Shown: positions 1-10,734 of the stretch, piece after piece
How positions within the stretch are numbered: position 1 is the first letter of the stretch
Layout: every line of letters starts with the position of its first letter
NCBI GenBank assembly: GCA_009602725.1
Contig: WELB01000167.1
Coordinates: 248,000 to 269,903 of the forward strand
Source of the DNA: Spirogloea muscicola
Taxonomy: Eukaryota > Streptophyta > Zygnematophyceae > Spirogloeales > Spirogloeaceae
Direction of reading: 5' to 3'
DNA length: 21,904 nucleotides
Made by a program: the position numbers and the translations under genes
The notes under the pieces: generated by a model
Seen by the model: the letters and a program-made list of their open reading frames with translations, nothing else
Database searches by the model: none
Told to the model about the DNA's origin: nothing

Positions 1-123
<123 letters not shown>

Positions 124-221
124 GCGGCGGCGGCGGCGGCGGTGGCGGCGGTCCTCCCCGCCGACCTCGCCGACGCCGGCAGCGAGGCGCCGGACTGGAG
201 CCAGGGGCTCGACGCGCGGGT
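124..221 (+). other. Exon-like GC-rich fragment cut by the poly(A) run
   Basis: One plus-strand frame reads an alanine-rich stretch followed by a non-repetitive segment (VLPADLADAGSEAPDWSQ). Its third positions are almost all G or C, as in the real exons of this window. It ends near a possible donor (GCGCGG then GTCTGT), and the same frame stops shortly afterwards. The left side disappears into the poly(A) run, so the rest of any gene cannot be seen. I do not recognise the protein. It could be the end of an upstream gene or a 5' exon of the neighbouring protease. Coding status is inferred from codon use only. Confidence 0.35.
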
Positions 222-361
222 CTGTGCTCTCTCGGCTTGTCATGGTTGCCGTCTGGTACTCAGTTAGCTACATCTGTGTGCTGGCTCGTGGTTACTGAGC
301 ATGGTCAGCTTAGCTGCAGGTAACGTACATCTGTCAACTTGCTTGCCTTCATTCATCGTTT

Positions 362-407
362 AGAAATTAGGACTTAGGGTTTAGGGGGTTCAGGTTTTAG
401 GGTTGGC
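362..407 (+). promoter_or_regulatory. Telomere-like / telo-box motifs upstream of the protease gene
   Basis: This stretch holds several diverged TTTAGGG-type units, including TTAGGGTTTAGGG and TTTTAGGGTTGG, about 85-130 nt before the ATG at 492. In land plants the telo-box (AAACCCTA) is a known promoter element of growth-related genes. TAGGGTTGG occurs again upstream of dapF (15317-15325, opposite gene orientation), and a clearer CCCTAAA cluster lies at 10394-10430 just before a small ORF. A promoter role is inferred from position; it could equally be an interstitial telomeric relic. Confidence 0.45.
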
Positions 408-491
408 CTCGGCCACTCAGGCCCTCCATCACTCATTTCACACTTCACTCCTCCCGGCTGCTGCCGCTGCCTCGTAGCTCGAGCGCGGCGA

Positions 492-2840
492 ATGCGGCAG
501 GCGTGCCAGAAGGCCATGGCTGCGCTCATGCTGCTCCCGCGCCACCGCTGCCGCTGCTGCGGCCGCCAGGTGGCGTACGGCCTGCTGCTGGCGGGCGTGC
601 CGGTGGTGCCGCTGCTGCCGCGCTTCCCCTGGTCGGCGTCCGCCTACTTCCTCCTCCTCGCCCTCTGGGCCGTCTACGTGGGCAGCCACCGCAGGTGCGC
701 GCCGCCCTCCTGTTGCCGGCGCCGCTGCCTCTGGCAGCGCCATCCCTCCGTGGCGGCCCACTCGGGGGCCTGCCACTGCCTCGCAAACGTGGCTAACAGC
801 AGCTTGTTGACCCTGCGGCGGGTGCTCTGCGGGGATGCCTCGGGCGAGGGGGCGGCTCAGCCTGCGGAGCCGGCCGCCGAGGACGCTGTCCATGGGGCAG
901 AGCGTAGCCGTGCCGCTGGCATGCAGCGTCTCGCTGCTCGGCCTCTACACCCTCCTGCGGCTCTTCCCGGACCTCGACCTGCGCACATTCGTCGCCGGAT
1001 ACCTCTCGCTGGCCGGCGCTGCCGCCGTAGCCTCCAACCTCGTCGGGCCGCTCCGAGCGCTTCTCCCGCACGGGGCACGCGCACTCGAGCGCCGCGCTGG
1101 TGAGCACCGTCAGATACCCACACAGCCGCTTGCAAGCGCCGGCACTTGCTGGCCAACAAGGCAGCACAGCCTCCGCAGACCTGACACGGAGCGACATAGC
1201 TGGTGCCGCAGAGCTCCCACTGTGGCTGGTCAAGGAGGAGGGCCAGCCCGTTCACATCACCGTCACACTTGCTGACGTCCTCGCTGCCACAGGTGCGTGC
1301 GAGCTTGCGGGCCACCTTCTGGTCAGCGAAGGAGGAGGGCCGATGCCCCACTTCCGGCACCTCAAAGATGACCCTGAGTACCATATGTGGACACAATCCT
1401 AGATAGATTGTGATTGATTCCTTCTATGTACCCCAGCGCTCCTACACCGATGAAGGTCAACATCTGTACTTGGCCATGTCTTCCCTTGGCTCGCCGCTAC
1501 AGCGGGGATCGCTGTTGTGGTGGCCAGTCGGCAGGCGGGGGCATTGTTCACGCTCAACAACTTCGTCGCTGCTTGCATCGTCACCGAGCTCCTGCAGCTC
1601 GTCTCGCTGAGCAGGTAGGCTCAAAGTCCTGTGGTGTGCATATATGTAGTACTAGACTCTAGACCCTCGAAAGTGCGTGGCCGGACTTTGCAAAGCAGGA
1701 GCAGAGCTCACCATATCGCTATTGCTGCCAAGTCGGCTGGTGCATGTGTAGCCCAGCGCTGGACTCTGGCATTGCTCTTCTGAGGGCAAGATATGTGCCC
1801 TCTGCGCAACTGGCTGCGGCGCAGCTTCCCCATCGCAGCGGCAATGCTTAGTGGCCTGCTGCTCTACGACGTGTTCTGGGTGTTCGGTTCGCCCTACATC
1901 TTCGGCGAGTCTGTGATGGTCACGGTTCGCACAACCACCTTGGCGTCACTGCCATGGTCTTCGCCAAGAGTCAACGAGGGCTGATCGGCTGCATCAGTGC
2001 ATTACATTCTGCCGGCTGCGCGCCGCAGGTTGCGACGTCAGCATCGCTCGAAGGCCCCATGAAGCTTGTATTCCCTCACTGGAGTGTGAGATCCTCCGCT
2101 TTGGTCCCAGTCGTGATGCTCAGAGCCTTCATGGTTAAAGTCTTGGGTCCTCACTGTACGCACTGGCTCAAGATTGCGTGCCCTGCCTCCACTCTTCCTC
2201 GGCGGGTGATTAACCCCTTGGCAACACCCCCTGTCCCTGCTGCAGGCGCTGGCCACAAAGCCGTATTCCATCTTGGGTCTCGGGGACATTGCAGCCCCTG
2301 GGCTGCTAATGGCCCTGATGCTGCGCTTTGACCAGTCACACTCTTCCGCTATGAGGCCCAGCAAAGAGCCGGTGGGGGGAGGTGATGCGGGGCCCTTGGC
2401 GACTCCGGAAGCGGGAGGAGCAGCCTGGAGCAAATATTACTTCCTCGCCAGCGTTGCATCGTACACCTTCGGGCTTGCCATTACAATTGGTAAGTTGACA
2501 ATGGGTCATTTACTTCCCTGATGATCGCAGGTGCTGTTCTCAACTGGCTTGCTGAAAGCCTCACACACCATCATCTTGTACTGATCATGCAATGGCTCTG
2601 CAATACTGAAATTATTAACTGATACCATTGAGCAAGATACAAATCCTCATCTCAAAGACATGAGCAGGTGTTAATGCCACGACGGGAGCTGCACAGCCAG
2701 CGCTGCTATATCTCGTGCCATCTGTGCTCGGTGGCATCAGCCTGGCAGCCCTGCTCCGCTCGGAGCTTGGGCTCCTCCTGGCGTACAAGGACGAGCCATC
2801 ACCAGCCGTAGTTCCTGTCCCCGACGACACCAATTCATGA
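492..2840 (+). CDS. Signal peptide peptidase-type intramembrane aspartyl protease
   Basis: This is a presenilin-type (GxGD) protease of the SPP/SPPL family, which cleaves type II membrane segments and leftover signal peptides in the ER or other endomembranes. The eight-exon model is 492-694, 861-1099, 1212-1292, 1503-1614, 1825-1924, 2029-2085, 2246-2489 and 2668-2840. All phases agree, giving about 402 residues, which is normal for the family. Both catalytic motifs are present: YD at residues 226-227 (LLLYDVFWVFG) and GLGD at 275-278 (ILGLGDIAAPG). The conserved C-terminal QPALLY lies at 355-360. Most of the chain is hydrophobic, consistent with about nine membrane spans. The ATG at 492 leads directly into the first hydrophobic segment; a second Met at residue 9 is possible. 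The gene converges on FAN1, with 291 nt between the stops. I cannot separate SPP from SPPL by eye. Donor sites with GTGCG recur here and in neighbouring genes. Confidence 0.93.
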
Positions 2841-2900
2841 GGACAGACCTCACTTAGTATGTTGACTCTGCTATAGAGCAGTGAGCCTGGCATTGATTTC

Positions 2901-2929
2901 GTCGCAGCCTACCTAGATCAGGCTGCGAC
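2901..2929. other. Perfect hairpin between convergent genes
   Basis: GTCGCAGCCT at 2901-2910 is exactly complementary to AGGCTGCGAC at 2920-2929, leaving a 9-nt loop. The hairpin starts 60 nt after the stop of the protease gene and lies about 200 nt past the stop of FAN1 on the other strand. It would therefore form in the 3' UTR or read-through RNA of either gene. A role in 3'-end formation or in separating the convergent transcripts is inference. Confidence 0.6.
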
Positions 2930-3131
2930 TTTGTTTGCTGACTGCAACCGGTGAGTCAATCATGCTTGGCGTTGCTATAGTCAGCCGCTCGATGTCCCTG
3001 TCAACAAACAAGTGACAAGGACTATTCACGGCTTGAGATGCTGACGAACTACAGCACAACTTGCCAGACCCTGCAGCTTTTTGCTTAGGAGCGAGTCGAG
3101 CCAGGGGGCTGATGGCAAGTGACATTTCTAG

Positions 3132-6100
3132 TCACATCGACAGGCAGCTGTTTTCTGTTGCTGCGAAATTGAGTGTCTCTGCTTGGCCTATGGGTGCTGG
3201 CCTCTTGCCGCCGCAAGGCTCAACCTCCACGACCTTGCAGACCTCCACATGCAAGCCGGACGCGAGCAGCGCCGCGATCCATGCCCTCTGCTGCTCCGAG
3301 AGGCTGTCACGAGGCCCCTTGACCTCCACCAGCTTCGCATCGCCCACGCCAGCACAGCTCTTGCAGTTCTCGCTCCGGCAGCCGCAAAGGCAGCAGTATA
3401 AGGCTTGCCCCTTGTCATTGGTCGCCGTCCGCCAGAGAAGGAGGTCTGGCATTCCGCCGGCCCAGCCGCCATGATCCTCAGCCAGCAGCCGGCACACCCC
3501 TGAACATCACCATCGGGAACATGCTGAGTAAAAAGCGCAAAGAGGCAAGCTGGATACCAATGATACGACATCTCTACGTTTTGAGCTCTTACAATGGAAG
3601 TACTAGACAAGGTATTGCCTGTCGGGGCAAACTGCGACCAAAGACGAGGAATTACCAGCAAGGCCAGGGCCGCCGATGCAGCCAGCAATAGTCTGGAGCT
3701 CTGTGAGGGAGTGGCGCTCCCAGTTGACCCCGGCACACCACACGCCGTGGTGCGCCCGCCAGGACCTTGTAAGCAGCCGCACACCCTCGCCCTGCCGGAC
3801 TTCCTCCAGCCGCCGGTCAATGAGCTCTCTCCTCGCAGTGAAAAATGCGTCTGTGTTCAGGTCCAGCGGCGCAGTCTGGAAGGGCGTCTGGAACACATCA
3901 GGCACGTCAGAGAAAAGCACATCCCAAAGGAGGAGGCCAAAGAGTGTGAGCCACACGCCACCCTCGCAGTGCACACCGCACCAGCCGCCGCCACAGCTGT
4001 TGCCCTCCTCGCGCGCATAGTGCTGTAGAGCCAGTTGCTCCACACCGCACTGCTGGTTGTCAAATCCGTAAAACCTGCTCTTCACACCCATCTCACAATT
4101 CAACGGCCTCCCCAGGATCCGGATCTGCACGCACGTAGTAGCGGAATCTTGTTCACTTAACCATTGTTTTCGACTTTCTGTGGCTAGCTAGCTTAATTCT
4201 GGGCTCAAATCCACCCTGAAAATCACTATCAAGGTCAGCTGAGCTGCGGTCTCACTGCACCTCGGGGCATGCCTTGGTGACCGCTGCGGCGTAGTGCGGC
4301 GGCCGCCACCGACGCGGGGGGCGGCTCAGCCGTACAACTCGGCGCTGGAGGGCGACGCGGTCGCCTCCACGCACCCAGGGGTCGTCCACACCCGCCTCGG
4401 CCACGCTCAGGCTCTCCTCCTTGCGACCCAGGTGGCCCAAGTCGACTGCCAGCCGCACGAACCAGTAGCCCCGCCGATCCGTGCACCACCAGCCTGCCAG
4501 CAGGCTCTGCAGCGCCCTCACGGCCTCGTCATACCTAGCAAACGGTTAAGGACCACATATGTAATGGCTGTATACTCATGTCAACAAGCACTCGGACCAG
4601 GTGAGCGGCAATCTGAAGAATCTGGCACTCCAAGAGGTAATTGTGTGCAGGCAGTATGCTTATTTTGCCAGTATTGCATACCTGTGCTGCTTCTCCAGCA
4701 AGGATATACCGAGCGTGCCAATGGCTGTCAGCACATAGGAAGCTGTGAACCGCGACCGGAACTGCCAGTTCCCGCTCTGAGCATCGTTGCTGTCCAGGTC
4801 ATGGTGTTGCACAGGCATTCTTGACAGGCTGGCAAGCGCCTCCTGCAAGAGCGTAAGTCCCATCACCTCATCTCCTGCATCCATGGCCTCATCCATGGCC
4901 TGTGCGTGCTCCAGCGCCTGAACAAGTGGGCCAGCATACCATTATGGTTGAGCACACTTAGGCTGAGATTGAATCTTAACTTTACCATAGTACCTCAGAG
5001 AATGATGCCAGCATTGGGTATCCTACGACCAGCTCTGGATAGTGTAGTATGGGGCACAGGCAGAGTCGTGGGACCTGACCCACCTTCTCATAATCAAGTA
5101 GTGCGGATCTGGACAGGAAGATTGGGCCAGACCGCCTGCAGATATAGGAAGGGTAGCGATGATGCCCCAGGTTTGCCAGCATTACTACCCCCATATGCTG
5201 CTCACCATTGAGGAAGAAGAGCCTCTGCAACGATGTCCACCAATACTAGCGTTAAGGTAAACCTTTCATGAAAACTATCTACTCGTGAGTCACATGACCA
5301 TGTATCTTCTTACTGCGACGTATTTGGCATGAAAGAATCATGGGGCAGACGGATGGGGCAGATTACTTTACAAATTGGAAGCAGGTGTCTAATACAACAG
5401 CATGGGTCCTGCTCGAAGGCTGTGATCCAATCCCCCGTACAGAAAAGATGAAGTAGTATTGGTCCCGAGCTCGCTCAGGCAGATGCAGACCTGCACCCTC
5501 CAAAGAAGGTGGGCAGCACGATCGCTGATCCGAATGCAGAGGCCGGCAACCTCCATAGCACCCTCAAGGATGTGCAAGCCGCTGCATGCAATCCCTAGCA
5601 GCATCAGTGGCTATGATATGTCAAGCAGCGCATATGTTGAGTAGTGGAGATGGCAACTTGCAGCAACAGAAGGCGTCACTGCAAGGAGTTCAGATGCTCC
5701 ACCTCTGATCACCAAAGGTGGTCTTCTGGGTGCGGTCGCTGCAGGCTGCAGCAAGCCAGAGGAGCAGCTCATCTCGCCTCGCGGTTGCTAATTCCTGCTT
5801 CAGCTGCTCTAGCAATGCAGACACTTTGTCAAGGGTGCAACCCATCCCAAGCCTGCAAAAGCGATTCAACTTGAGCAGCAACCTGACTGCAGAGAGAGAG
5901 ATCTGCAAGGTAGTCAAGCGTCTCTTCTGGATGACCTTGAGGTTGCTGCTTGCGGCCAAGTCCCGCAGCGCTGGCACGGGAAGGACCTCCAGCAGCTCCC
6001 GCGCCTCAGCGCCGTCCACAGCGGCCAGGCTTGCAATATTGTGGGCCGTGATGTAGCCGTACTCTGTCAAATAGAGAATGTGCACATTCAGTCACCAGCG

Positions 6101-8224
6101 TAGAGTTGAGTTAACAGGCTAGTAGCCTCTGCAATGAAAATGCTCGGCTTAGTCAGCAGTAAATTGTCACCTTCCAAGGTAGCAACCGCTTGGGTAATGT
6201 CCTCAACAGCTGGGTACTGGAATGAGGCCACCCGCAGCCAGGGGCCTGCAAGGCTATAGCATCCGTTGAGCATATTCTTTGTGCCATCACATCTCTTTGT
6301 GCACACTGCCAGCATACTACACATGTCATTGCAATCCAGGTTTCTGTGACACTAGCGTGCTCCACGAAGAGCCTGACGAGCGGCGCGGCTGCTGGTTGTC
6401 TCAATCTGCCGCCTGACCTTTCCTGTGAAAAAGCCTCTCAAACAGGAGCTGCGCATCCTCCGGCATGGTCATGAACGAGGCTGCAAGATATATGAAATGC
6501 CATCCCTCTCAGTGTCCACACTTTCTAATTCCAGGATCTGTGCCGAGATGAGACCCCAAAATCTACATCCAAATCAAGCACATCTTAGTCCTGAGCATAG
6601 GTCGACCACAAAGTGAGCGTAACTCACTGAGGAACGTGGTTTCTGGTTTGTCAAAGAGGTGGCCATCCCTCTCCAAGACGGTGGTCAGGAAGAGCGCGAA
6701 TTTGCGCACAGCTCTGAGGCCGCTCGCCCTTGGGTCGGCGTCGCTGCTCTCACTGGATGATGATGGGGAGCCCTCAGCCTTGGCAGCCTCCAGCGCCGCT
6801 TGCCAGCTTCCAGCAACCTTACGGGCCACATCCAAAAGCTGCAGGCTCCCATTGGCCATACATGACAAAGTGATTGCAGCTGGTCCAGTTGGCCGCTTGG
6901 GTGTGCTCATCACTACTCCCTGCACGGAGACGAGCTGGGTCTGGAGAATTGGCGCAAGATGAAGCGCCACCGCTCGGGGAACATGGCCAAGCACCAGCGC
7001 CTCGGCGGCGGGCCTGTCCTGCACCACCTGGAGATCGAGGAGTAGCACCTGCGTGAGGGTCAGAAGCCAGCGGCCAGCAAGCTGAGGACACGGCCCATAC
7101 TCATGTGATTGGTCAAACAACATACGACTAGCCAGTCAGCCAGCTGGTCGCTTGGCGGTTGATGCCCACAAAGATAGAGTTGGGGTCGGCGCTGTTCCCG
7201 GGCTCTCGCTCCAGCCGCACCGCCAGGCCCTGGTGGCAAGCAGCGCTCTGCCGGAACCGCCGGCCGACAATGCTGGTCTCCAGGGCCATGGCGAGGGTCT
7301 CGGCAAGTTGGTCATTAGCAAGCTCTCTGTCGTCAATCGTATCGCTCTGCTCGCCATCATCAGCTGGGGGGGCTACTCCGTGGCACTCGCACGAGCAGGG
7401 GGCCGACCGAAGCAGCGGTTGCTCAAGGTGCTGCTGCGCAGTTCTCACGCTGGTGGTGATTGCCAGGTCGACAACTGCCGCACAGTCGTCGCTGCCGTTG
7501 TCATGTATGGGAGGTGCGAGGCTGCTGGCTGGCGGCGCCCATGAGCCATCGCACGCGCCCGGCGACGGGGAGTCCAGGTCCGACTGCCCCGGCACCAGCT
7601 GTGTCGTGCCGAAGGAGCAGTTGCTGCCAAAGTGCGCGAGCGTCACCTGCCTTGTGCGCCTCCTCCTCTTGGCCGCTGCCCCCTGGGCCGGCTTCCCACC
7701 GCTGGCCAGGCACTCGTCTGGCCACCACCCACAAGCTCGTCAGAGGGAGCACGAGTTGCCAAGCACGGCAGCAGCAATGGCCGCCCCGTCGGCGGGACGG
7801 CTGCAGGGCGGGCGTGGAGCGCACCGATGTGCTCGTTGATGGCGCTGTCGAAGCCGGCGATGGTGAGGCCGCAGACGGGGCAGCTGATGCGCCCGCCACC
7901 ATTGCCAGCGGCCGGCGCAGCCGCCGGTTGGAGCCACTCGGTCTCAGGCGGGCCCCCAGCAGCCGACGCGACGTCGTGCAAGGCACCGGCGTCGCCGGCG
8001 GCGCCCAAGCCCTGTCTCGCAGCAAGCGCCACGAAGATGGTCAGGGCAGCCCACTCGTGCTTCAGCGCCAGATCACTGGTGAGCGCACGGCGCATGGCCT
8101 CGCTCTGCCGCCGCCATGGCGGGCGCGGAGGTTGCGGAGCGCGCACCGGGGAGACGGAGGGGCGGGGAGCGAGGCGGCGGCGCTTCCCCACAATGCGCTG
8201 CAGCGTCTGATGGCCCCGAAGCAT
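3132..8224 (-). CDS. FAN1: FAN1 structure-specific DNA nuclease (UBZ-like finger, HIRAN, TPR-like region, VRR-NUC)
   Basis: FAN1 is a nuclear 5' flap endo/exonuclease acting in interstrand-crosslink repair. The twelve-exon model is 8224-7733, 7646-7170, 7048-6628, 6480-6418, 6245-6096, 6063-5713, 5594-5491, 5224-5084, 4917-4682, 4534-4261, 4124-3656 and 3499-3132. It sums to about 1181 residues. The start MLRGHQTLQRIVGKRRR matches the plant FAN1 N-terminus as I remember it. A zinc-finger-like CPVCG lies near residue 115. The HIRAN domain (VGRRF, PGNSADPNSI) spans exons 2-3. The SAP-like and helical middle includes FERLFHRKGPWLRVASF and RLFFLNGEQ. A TPR-like segment precedes GRPLNCE. Nuclease residues are visible: Glu in VEQLALQHY, Glu in VHCEGG, Asp in GMPDLLLW, and Glu and Lys in LVEVKGP. 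The exon 1 donor and the exon 3 acceptor (7048 or 7027) are uncertain, and exon 1 may hide another intron. Plants use the same HIRAN-containing layout. Confidence 0.92.
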
Positions 8225-8500
8225 CCCCGGCGGCGCCGCCGCAGCATCCTGCTGCGGCGCCGGCGCCGCACGGCCAGCGGCTCCTCGCAGGCCGCGGCGG
8301 CGCGCGCGGAGCNCGCCGGCGGCGAGCTCGACCGGAGAGCGGCGGCGAGGGCGTCGGCGCGCGGCGGGGGCGGCGAGAGGCGTCAGCGGCACGAGACCTG
8401 GCCGGGGAGAGCGCGGGAAGGGGCGGGGCGCAGCCCGCGTCACCTGACGCGGTGACGGCGTTGGCCGCACCGCGGTGATGATGGGCTCCGGCGAGAAGAA
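8225..8500. other. GC-rich FAN1 leader/promoter with one ambiguous base
   Basis: This stretch lies directly upstream of the FAN1 ATG on the minus strand. The minus-strand FAN1 frame stays open back through it, giving an Arg/Pro/Ala-rich translation, but it holds no in-frame ATG and no family similarity. I therefore treat it as 5' UTR or promoter. Base 8313 is an N inside a GCG/CGC-rich stretch. I see no other element. Confidence 0.5.
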
Positions 8501-8546
8501 AAAGCTCAGTACCCACGAGTGAGCAACATCAGGTCTGAGTAGCTCG
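8501..8546. repeat. Exact 46-bp copy of part of the 11-kb small-ORF unit
   Basis: These 46 bases are identical to 10961-11006, in the same orientation, while the flanks differ on both sides. Read on the minus strand the copy contains the tail of the small ORF found at 10966-11118 (SYSDLMLLTRGY then TGA). Nothing more of that ORF is present here. A zero-mismatch copy beside much older, diverged copies suggests a recent duplication or an assembly-related duplication. Confidence 0.9.
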
Positions 8547-8734
8547 AAGGCCTCTCTGGCGGGTCAAGCAGCACCATACCCCCCTCAGTGGGCCTCTCTC
8601 GCGCACGCCAGGGACACCACCACACGCTCGGCCTTGTCAAGGTGAAGAAGCGTCTCTCCCGCTGCTACTTTCTCCGACTTGCGGCTGCTGCCTAGGCGTT
8701 ACTGAACAGGAACCCTCAGAGTTCTCTACGCCCT

Positions 8735-8815
8735 GGCTCTTTGGACCACGGTCATTCTTCTGTGGGCCATATTTTCGCAGCCCTCGCCCACTTTGGAGAA
8801 GCTGCTTCTTCGACT
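8735..8815 (+). repeat. Hairpin repeat, copy 1
   Basis: This is a member of a dispersed family of about 60 bp. The order is a T-rich lead, a short stem-loop, then CAGCCcTtGCCC and a TTGGrrAGAGC-like block, then CTTCTTCG. Here the stem is GGGC (8764-8767) with GCCC (8780-8783), followed by CTTTGGAGAAGCTGCTTCTTCGAC. Other copies lie near 9324, 10051, 10108, 10178, 10682 and 15428, with a minus-strand copy near 10873-10857. The function is unknown. Confidence 0.5.
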
Positions 8816-9014
8816 ACTTGTGCACAGAGCAGAGGTAGAGCCCAGAGAACAGTGCAATAAAGCTAACGAAGCAGAAAGTTACGACGATGAAGTGCACGGA
8901 GATATGAAGAGTGAAAGCCCTGCCACCGCCGCCTTTAGGAGGTGCTTTGGGGCGGGGATTGGGTCTCCTGGGCGCACCACGCAATGCTTCACGCGTCGCA
9001 CTTGTGTACTTGGG
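8814..9014 (-). CDS. Possible small exon encoding one membrane segment
   Basis: On the minus strand a good acceptor (GGGTTTTTGCAG) opens a 66-residue frame to a TAG stop. It has a basic, Pro/Gly-rich first half (ending PPKGGGG) and one strong hydrophobic segment (HFIVVTFCFVSFIALFSGLYL), then SVHK. Codon choice looks protein-like. I do not recognise the family and cannot find the upstream exon. The small ORF at 10966-11118 is in the same orientation and could in principle be spliced to it, but no phase-matched junction is obvious. The opposite strand also has an open frame (8793-9038), so either strand, or neither, may be coding. Confidence 0.25.
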   Translation of the reverse strand, partial: PKYTSATREALRGAPRRPNPRPKAPPKGGGGRAFTLHISVHFIVVTFCFVSFIALFSGLYLCSVHK

Positions 9015-9170
9015 CTGCAAAAACCCGGACGCCGGTAGACATTTGGTGACACATGGTCACGCTTAGGACCCGACCCTTCTAGTCCAACACTTTCGAGACT
9101 CTTGGCCGGCAGCATCTTCCGCAATCCCTGTCATGCGCCTCTTCTGACCACTTACGTTCTCCTGGGGCTG

Positions 9171-9254
9171 TGGACACGCACCTTCTCACCTCCTCACAGG
9201 TTTGTTTAGCCATGGACACGCACCTTCTCACCTCCTCACAGCTTTGTTTAGCCA
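9171..9254. repeat. 42-bp tandem duplication
   Basis: A 42-bp unit starting TGGACACGCACCTTCTCACC occurs twice head to tail (9171-9212 and 9213-9254), with a single G/C mismatch. Because 42 is a multiple of three, it keeps frame in the open frames crossing it. No gene can be supported here. Confidence 0.9.
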
Positions 9255-9323
9255 CCTCTAGCTGGTTCTGGTCCCCGAGAAACCGTTTCATCTTGCAGGG
9301 AGCAGCGGCTTCTGACAGAATGA

Positions 9324-9365
9324 GCTGTCTCTTGCAGCCATTGCCCCCGTCTATGGTAGCTTCTT
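9324..9365 (+). repeat. Hairpin repeat, partial copy 2
   Basis: The stem is GCTG (9324-9327) with CAGC (9335-9338) around a pyrimidine-rich 7-nt loop (TCTCTTG). It is followed by CATTGCCCCCGTCTATGG, matching the start of the repeat core. The later CTTCTTCG block is degraded. This assignment rests on short similarity. Confidence 0.35.
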
Positions 9366-9445
9366 ATCCCCCCGGACCCCTTGGTCGTTCAGTGGTTGTA
9401 AGGCTACAATTGGCCTCCCTTTCAATTTCATGCGCACCGCGCGCC

Positions 9446-10020
<575 letters not shown>

Positions 10021-10262
10021 CGCCCTCTCGGACCTTGTTCATCCCTTTTGGGCTGGCCTCTCACAGCCATTGCCTTACATTGAAAGAGCAGTCTCTTTGT
10101 TGCAAGAGCTTGCTTCTAAGCCTCCTCCCATTTCGAGAGCCACTTTTTCTCTTTCGGTGAAGCTGTATCTGTCGGGATGGCCTCTCAAAGCCAATGCCTT
10201 TCTCTGATAGAGCTGTTTCTTTCTGTGCATCGCCTTACTTTGAAAGAGCTGTTCCTTCCTGC
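10021..10262 (+). repeat. Tandem array of hairpin repeats (copies 3-5 plus a partial)
   Basis: At least three degenerate units follow one another at about 55-65 bp spacing. Stem pairs are GGCTG/CAGCC (10051-10055 with 10064-10068), GCTT/AAGC (10108-10111 with 10118-10121) and TGGC/GCCA (10178-10181 with 10190-10193). Loops are pyrimidine-rich and 6-8 nt. A fourth, stemless partial unit follows from about 10223. Each is followed by a GAAAGAGC or GAGAGCC block and a T-rich stretch. The first unit is preceded by CCTTGTTCATCCCTTTT, close to the CCTTGTCAGTTCTTTT before copy 6. Confidence 0.5.
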
Positions 10263-10302
10263 GGCGAGGAAGTGGAGCGTGTCTGGGTGATGGAGGGCCC
10301 GA

Positions 10303-10359
10303 GTGCCCGAGTACGAAGGCAAGCACGTCGACCGATGGACACCACCTGCAGCTCCGCTA
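10303..10359 (+). repeat. Coding-like repeat segment, copy 1 (EYEGKHVDRWTPP)
   Basis: One frame reads VPEYEGKHVDRWTPPAAPL. A second copy at 10735-10791 in the same orientation reads VAKYKGKHIDRCTPPAATL. Thirteen of nineteen residues agree, and five of the matching residues use different codons. I do not recognise the protein. The surrounding frame is interrupted, so this may be a decayed exon. Confidence 0.35.
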
Positions 10360-10393
10360 GGCGAGGGAATGGAGTGTGTATCGAGTGATGGAG

Positions 10394-10430
10394 GGCCTAA
10401 AACCTAAGCCCTAAACCCTAAACCCTGAAC
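10394..10430 (-). repeat. Interstitial telomere-like CCCTAAA cluster
   Basis: Four to five tandem, slightly degenerate CCCTAAA-type units (including CCCTAAACCCTAAACCCTGAA) form the plant/green-alga telomere repeat in C-rich orientation. The cluster ends about 30 nt before the ATG at 10462. It could be a telo-box promoter element or a scar of telomere-associated repair; the sequence does not decide. Confidence 0.7.
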
Positions 10431-10461
10431 CTCTTGCTTGTCCGTCTCCCTCCAGCGGTCC

Positions 10462-10584
10462 ATGGCCCACGCCTTGCAGATGCGTGCTGGCCGTGCTCTC
10501 GCTGCGGCCTCCGGCTTTCGTCAGGGGGATAGTTTTCCGGCAGCTAGTCTGTCGGATGTGAGGCTCCTCACTCGTAACTACTGA
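10462..10584 (+). CDS. Small basic ORF B, paralogue of the inverted ORF A
   Basis: The frame is open from 10429 and has an ATG at 10462; it ends at TGA 10582-10584. It reads SLQRSMAHALQMRAGRA, then AAASGFRQ, SFPAASLSD and LLTRNY. The inverted ORF at 10966-11118 matches at 32 of 45 aligned residues, and 19 of those 32 use a different synonymous codon, which points to selection on the protein. The stretch is Arg/Ala/Ser-rich and nearly lacks acidic residues, like a mitochondrial presequence; that is inference. A shared GT (in CACTCGT) just before both stops could instead be a splice donor, making this a first exon. The 5' end abuts telomere-like repeats. The family is not recognised. Confidence 0.45.
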   Translation: MAHALQMRAGRALAAASGFRQGDSFPAASLSDVRLLTRNY

Positions 10585-10654
10585 GTGGTCCGTCCTCCCC
10601 GGTTCTGCCATAGCCTCTTCAGGCCCCGCAGTTGCTGCTTGGCTCGTACTTTGG

Positions 10655-10734
10655 CCCCCTCGAACCTTGTCAGTTCTTTTCGGGCTGGCTTCTCACAGCC
10701 CTTGCCCCCATTGGGAGAGCCACTTCTTCTTCGA
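10655..10734 (+). repeat. Hairpin repeat, copy 6 (best preserved)
   Basis: The stem is GGGCTG (10682-10687) with CAGCCC (10696-10701) around GCTTCTCA. It is preceded by CCTTGTCAGTTCTTTT and followed by CCCCCATTGGGAGAGCCACT and TCTTCTTCG. It begins about 98 nt after the stop of ORF B. ORF A on the other strand has the same element about 90 nt after its stop, so ORF plus hairpin repeat behave as one unit. Confidence 0.55.

Noticed and set aside
7460-8455. Long plus-strand frame over the FAN1 5' exons
   Set aside because: It is a GC-rich shadow. The minus strand carries the HIRAN and finger motifs with working splice sites.
10394-10430. True chromosome end
   Set aside because: The cluster is only about 37 bp, degenerate, and flanked by unique sequence and genes on both sides.
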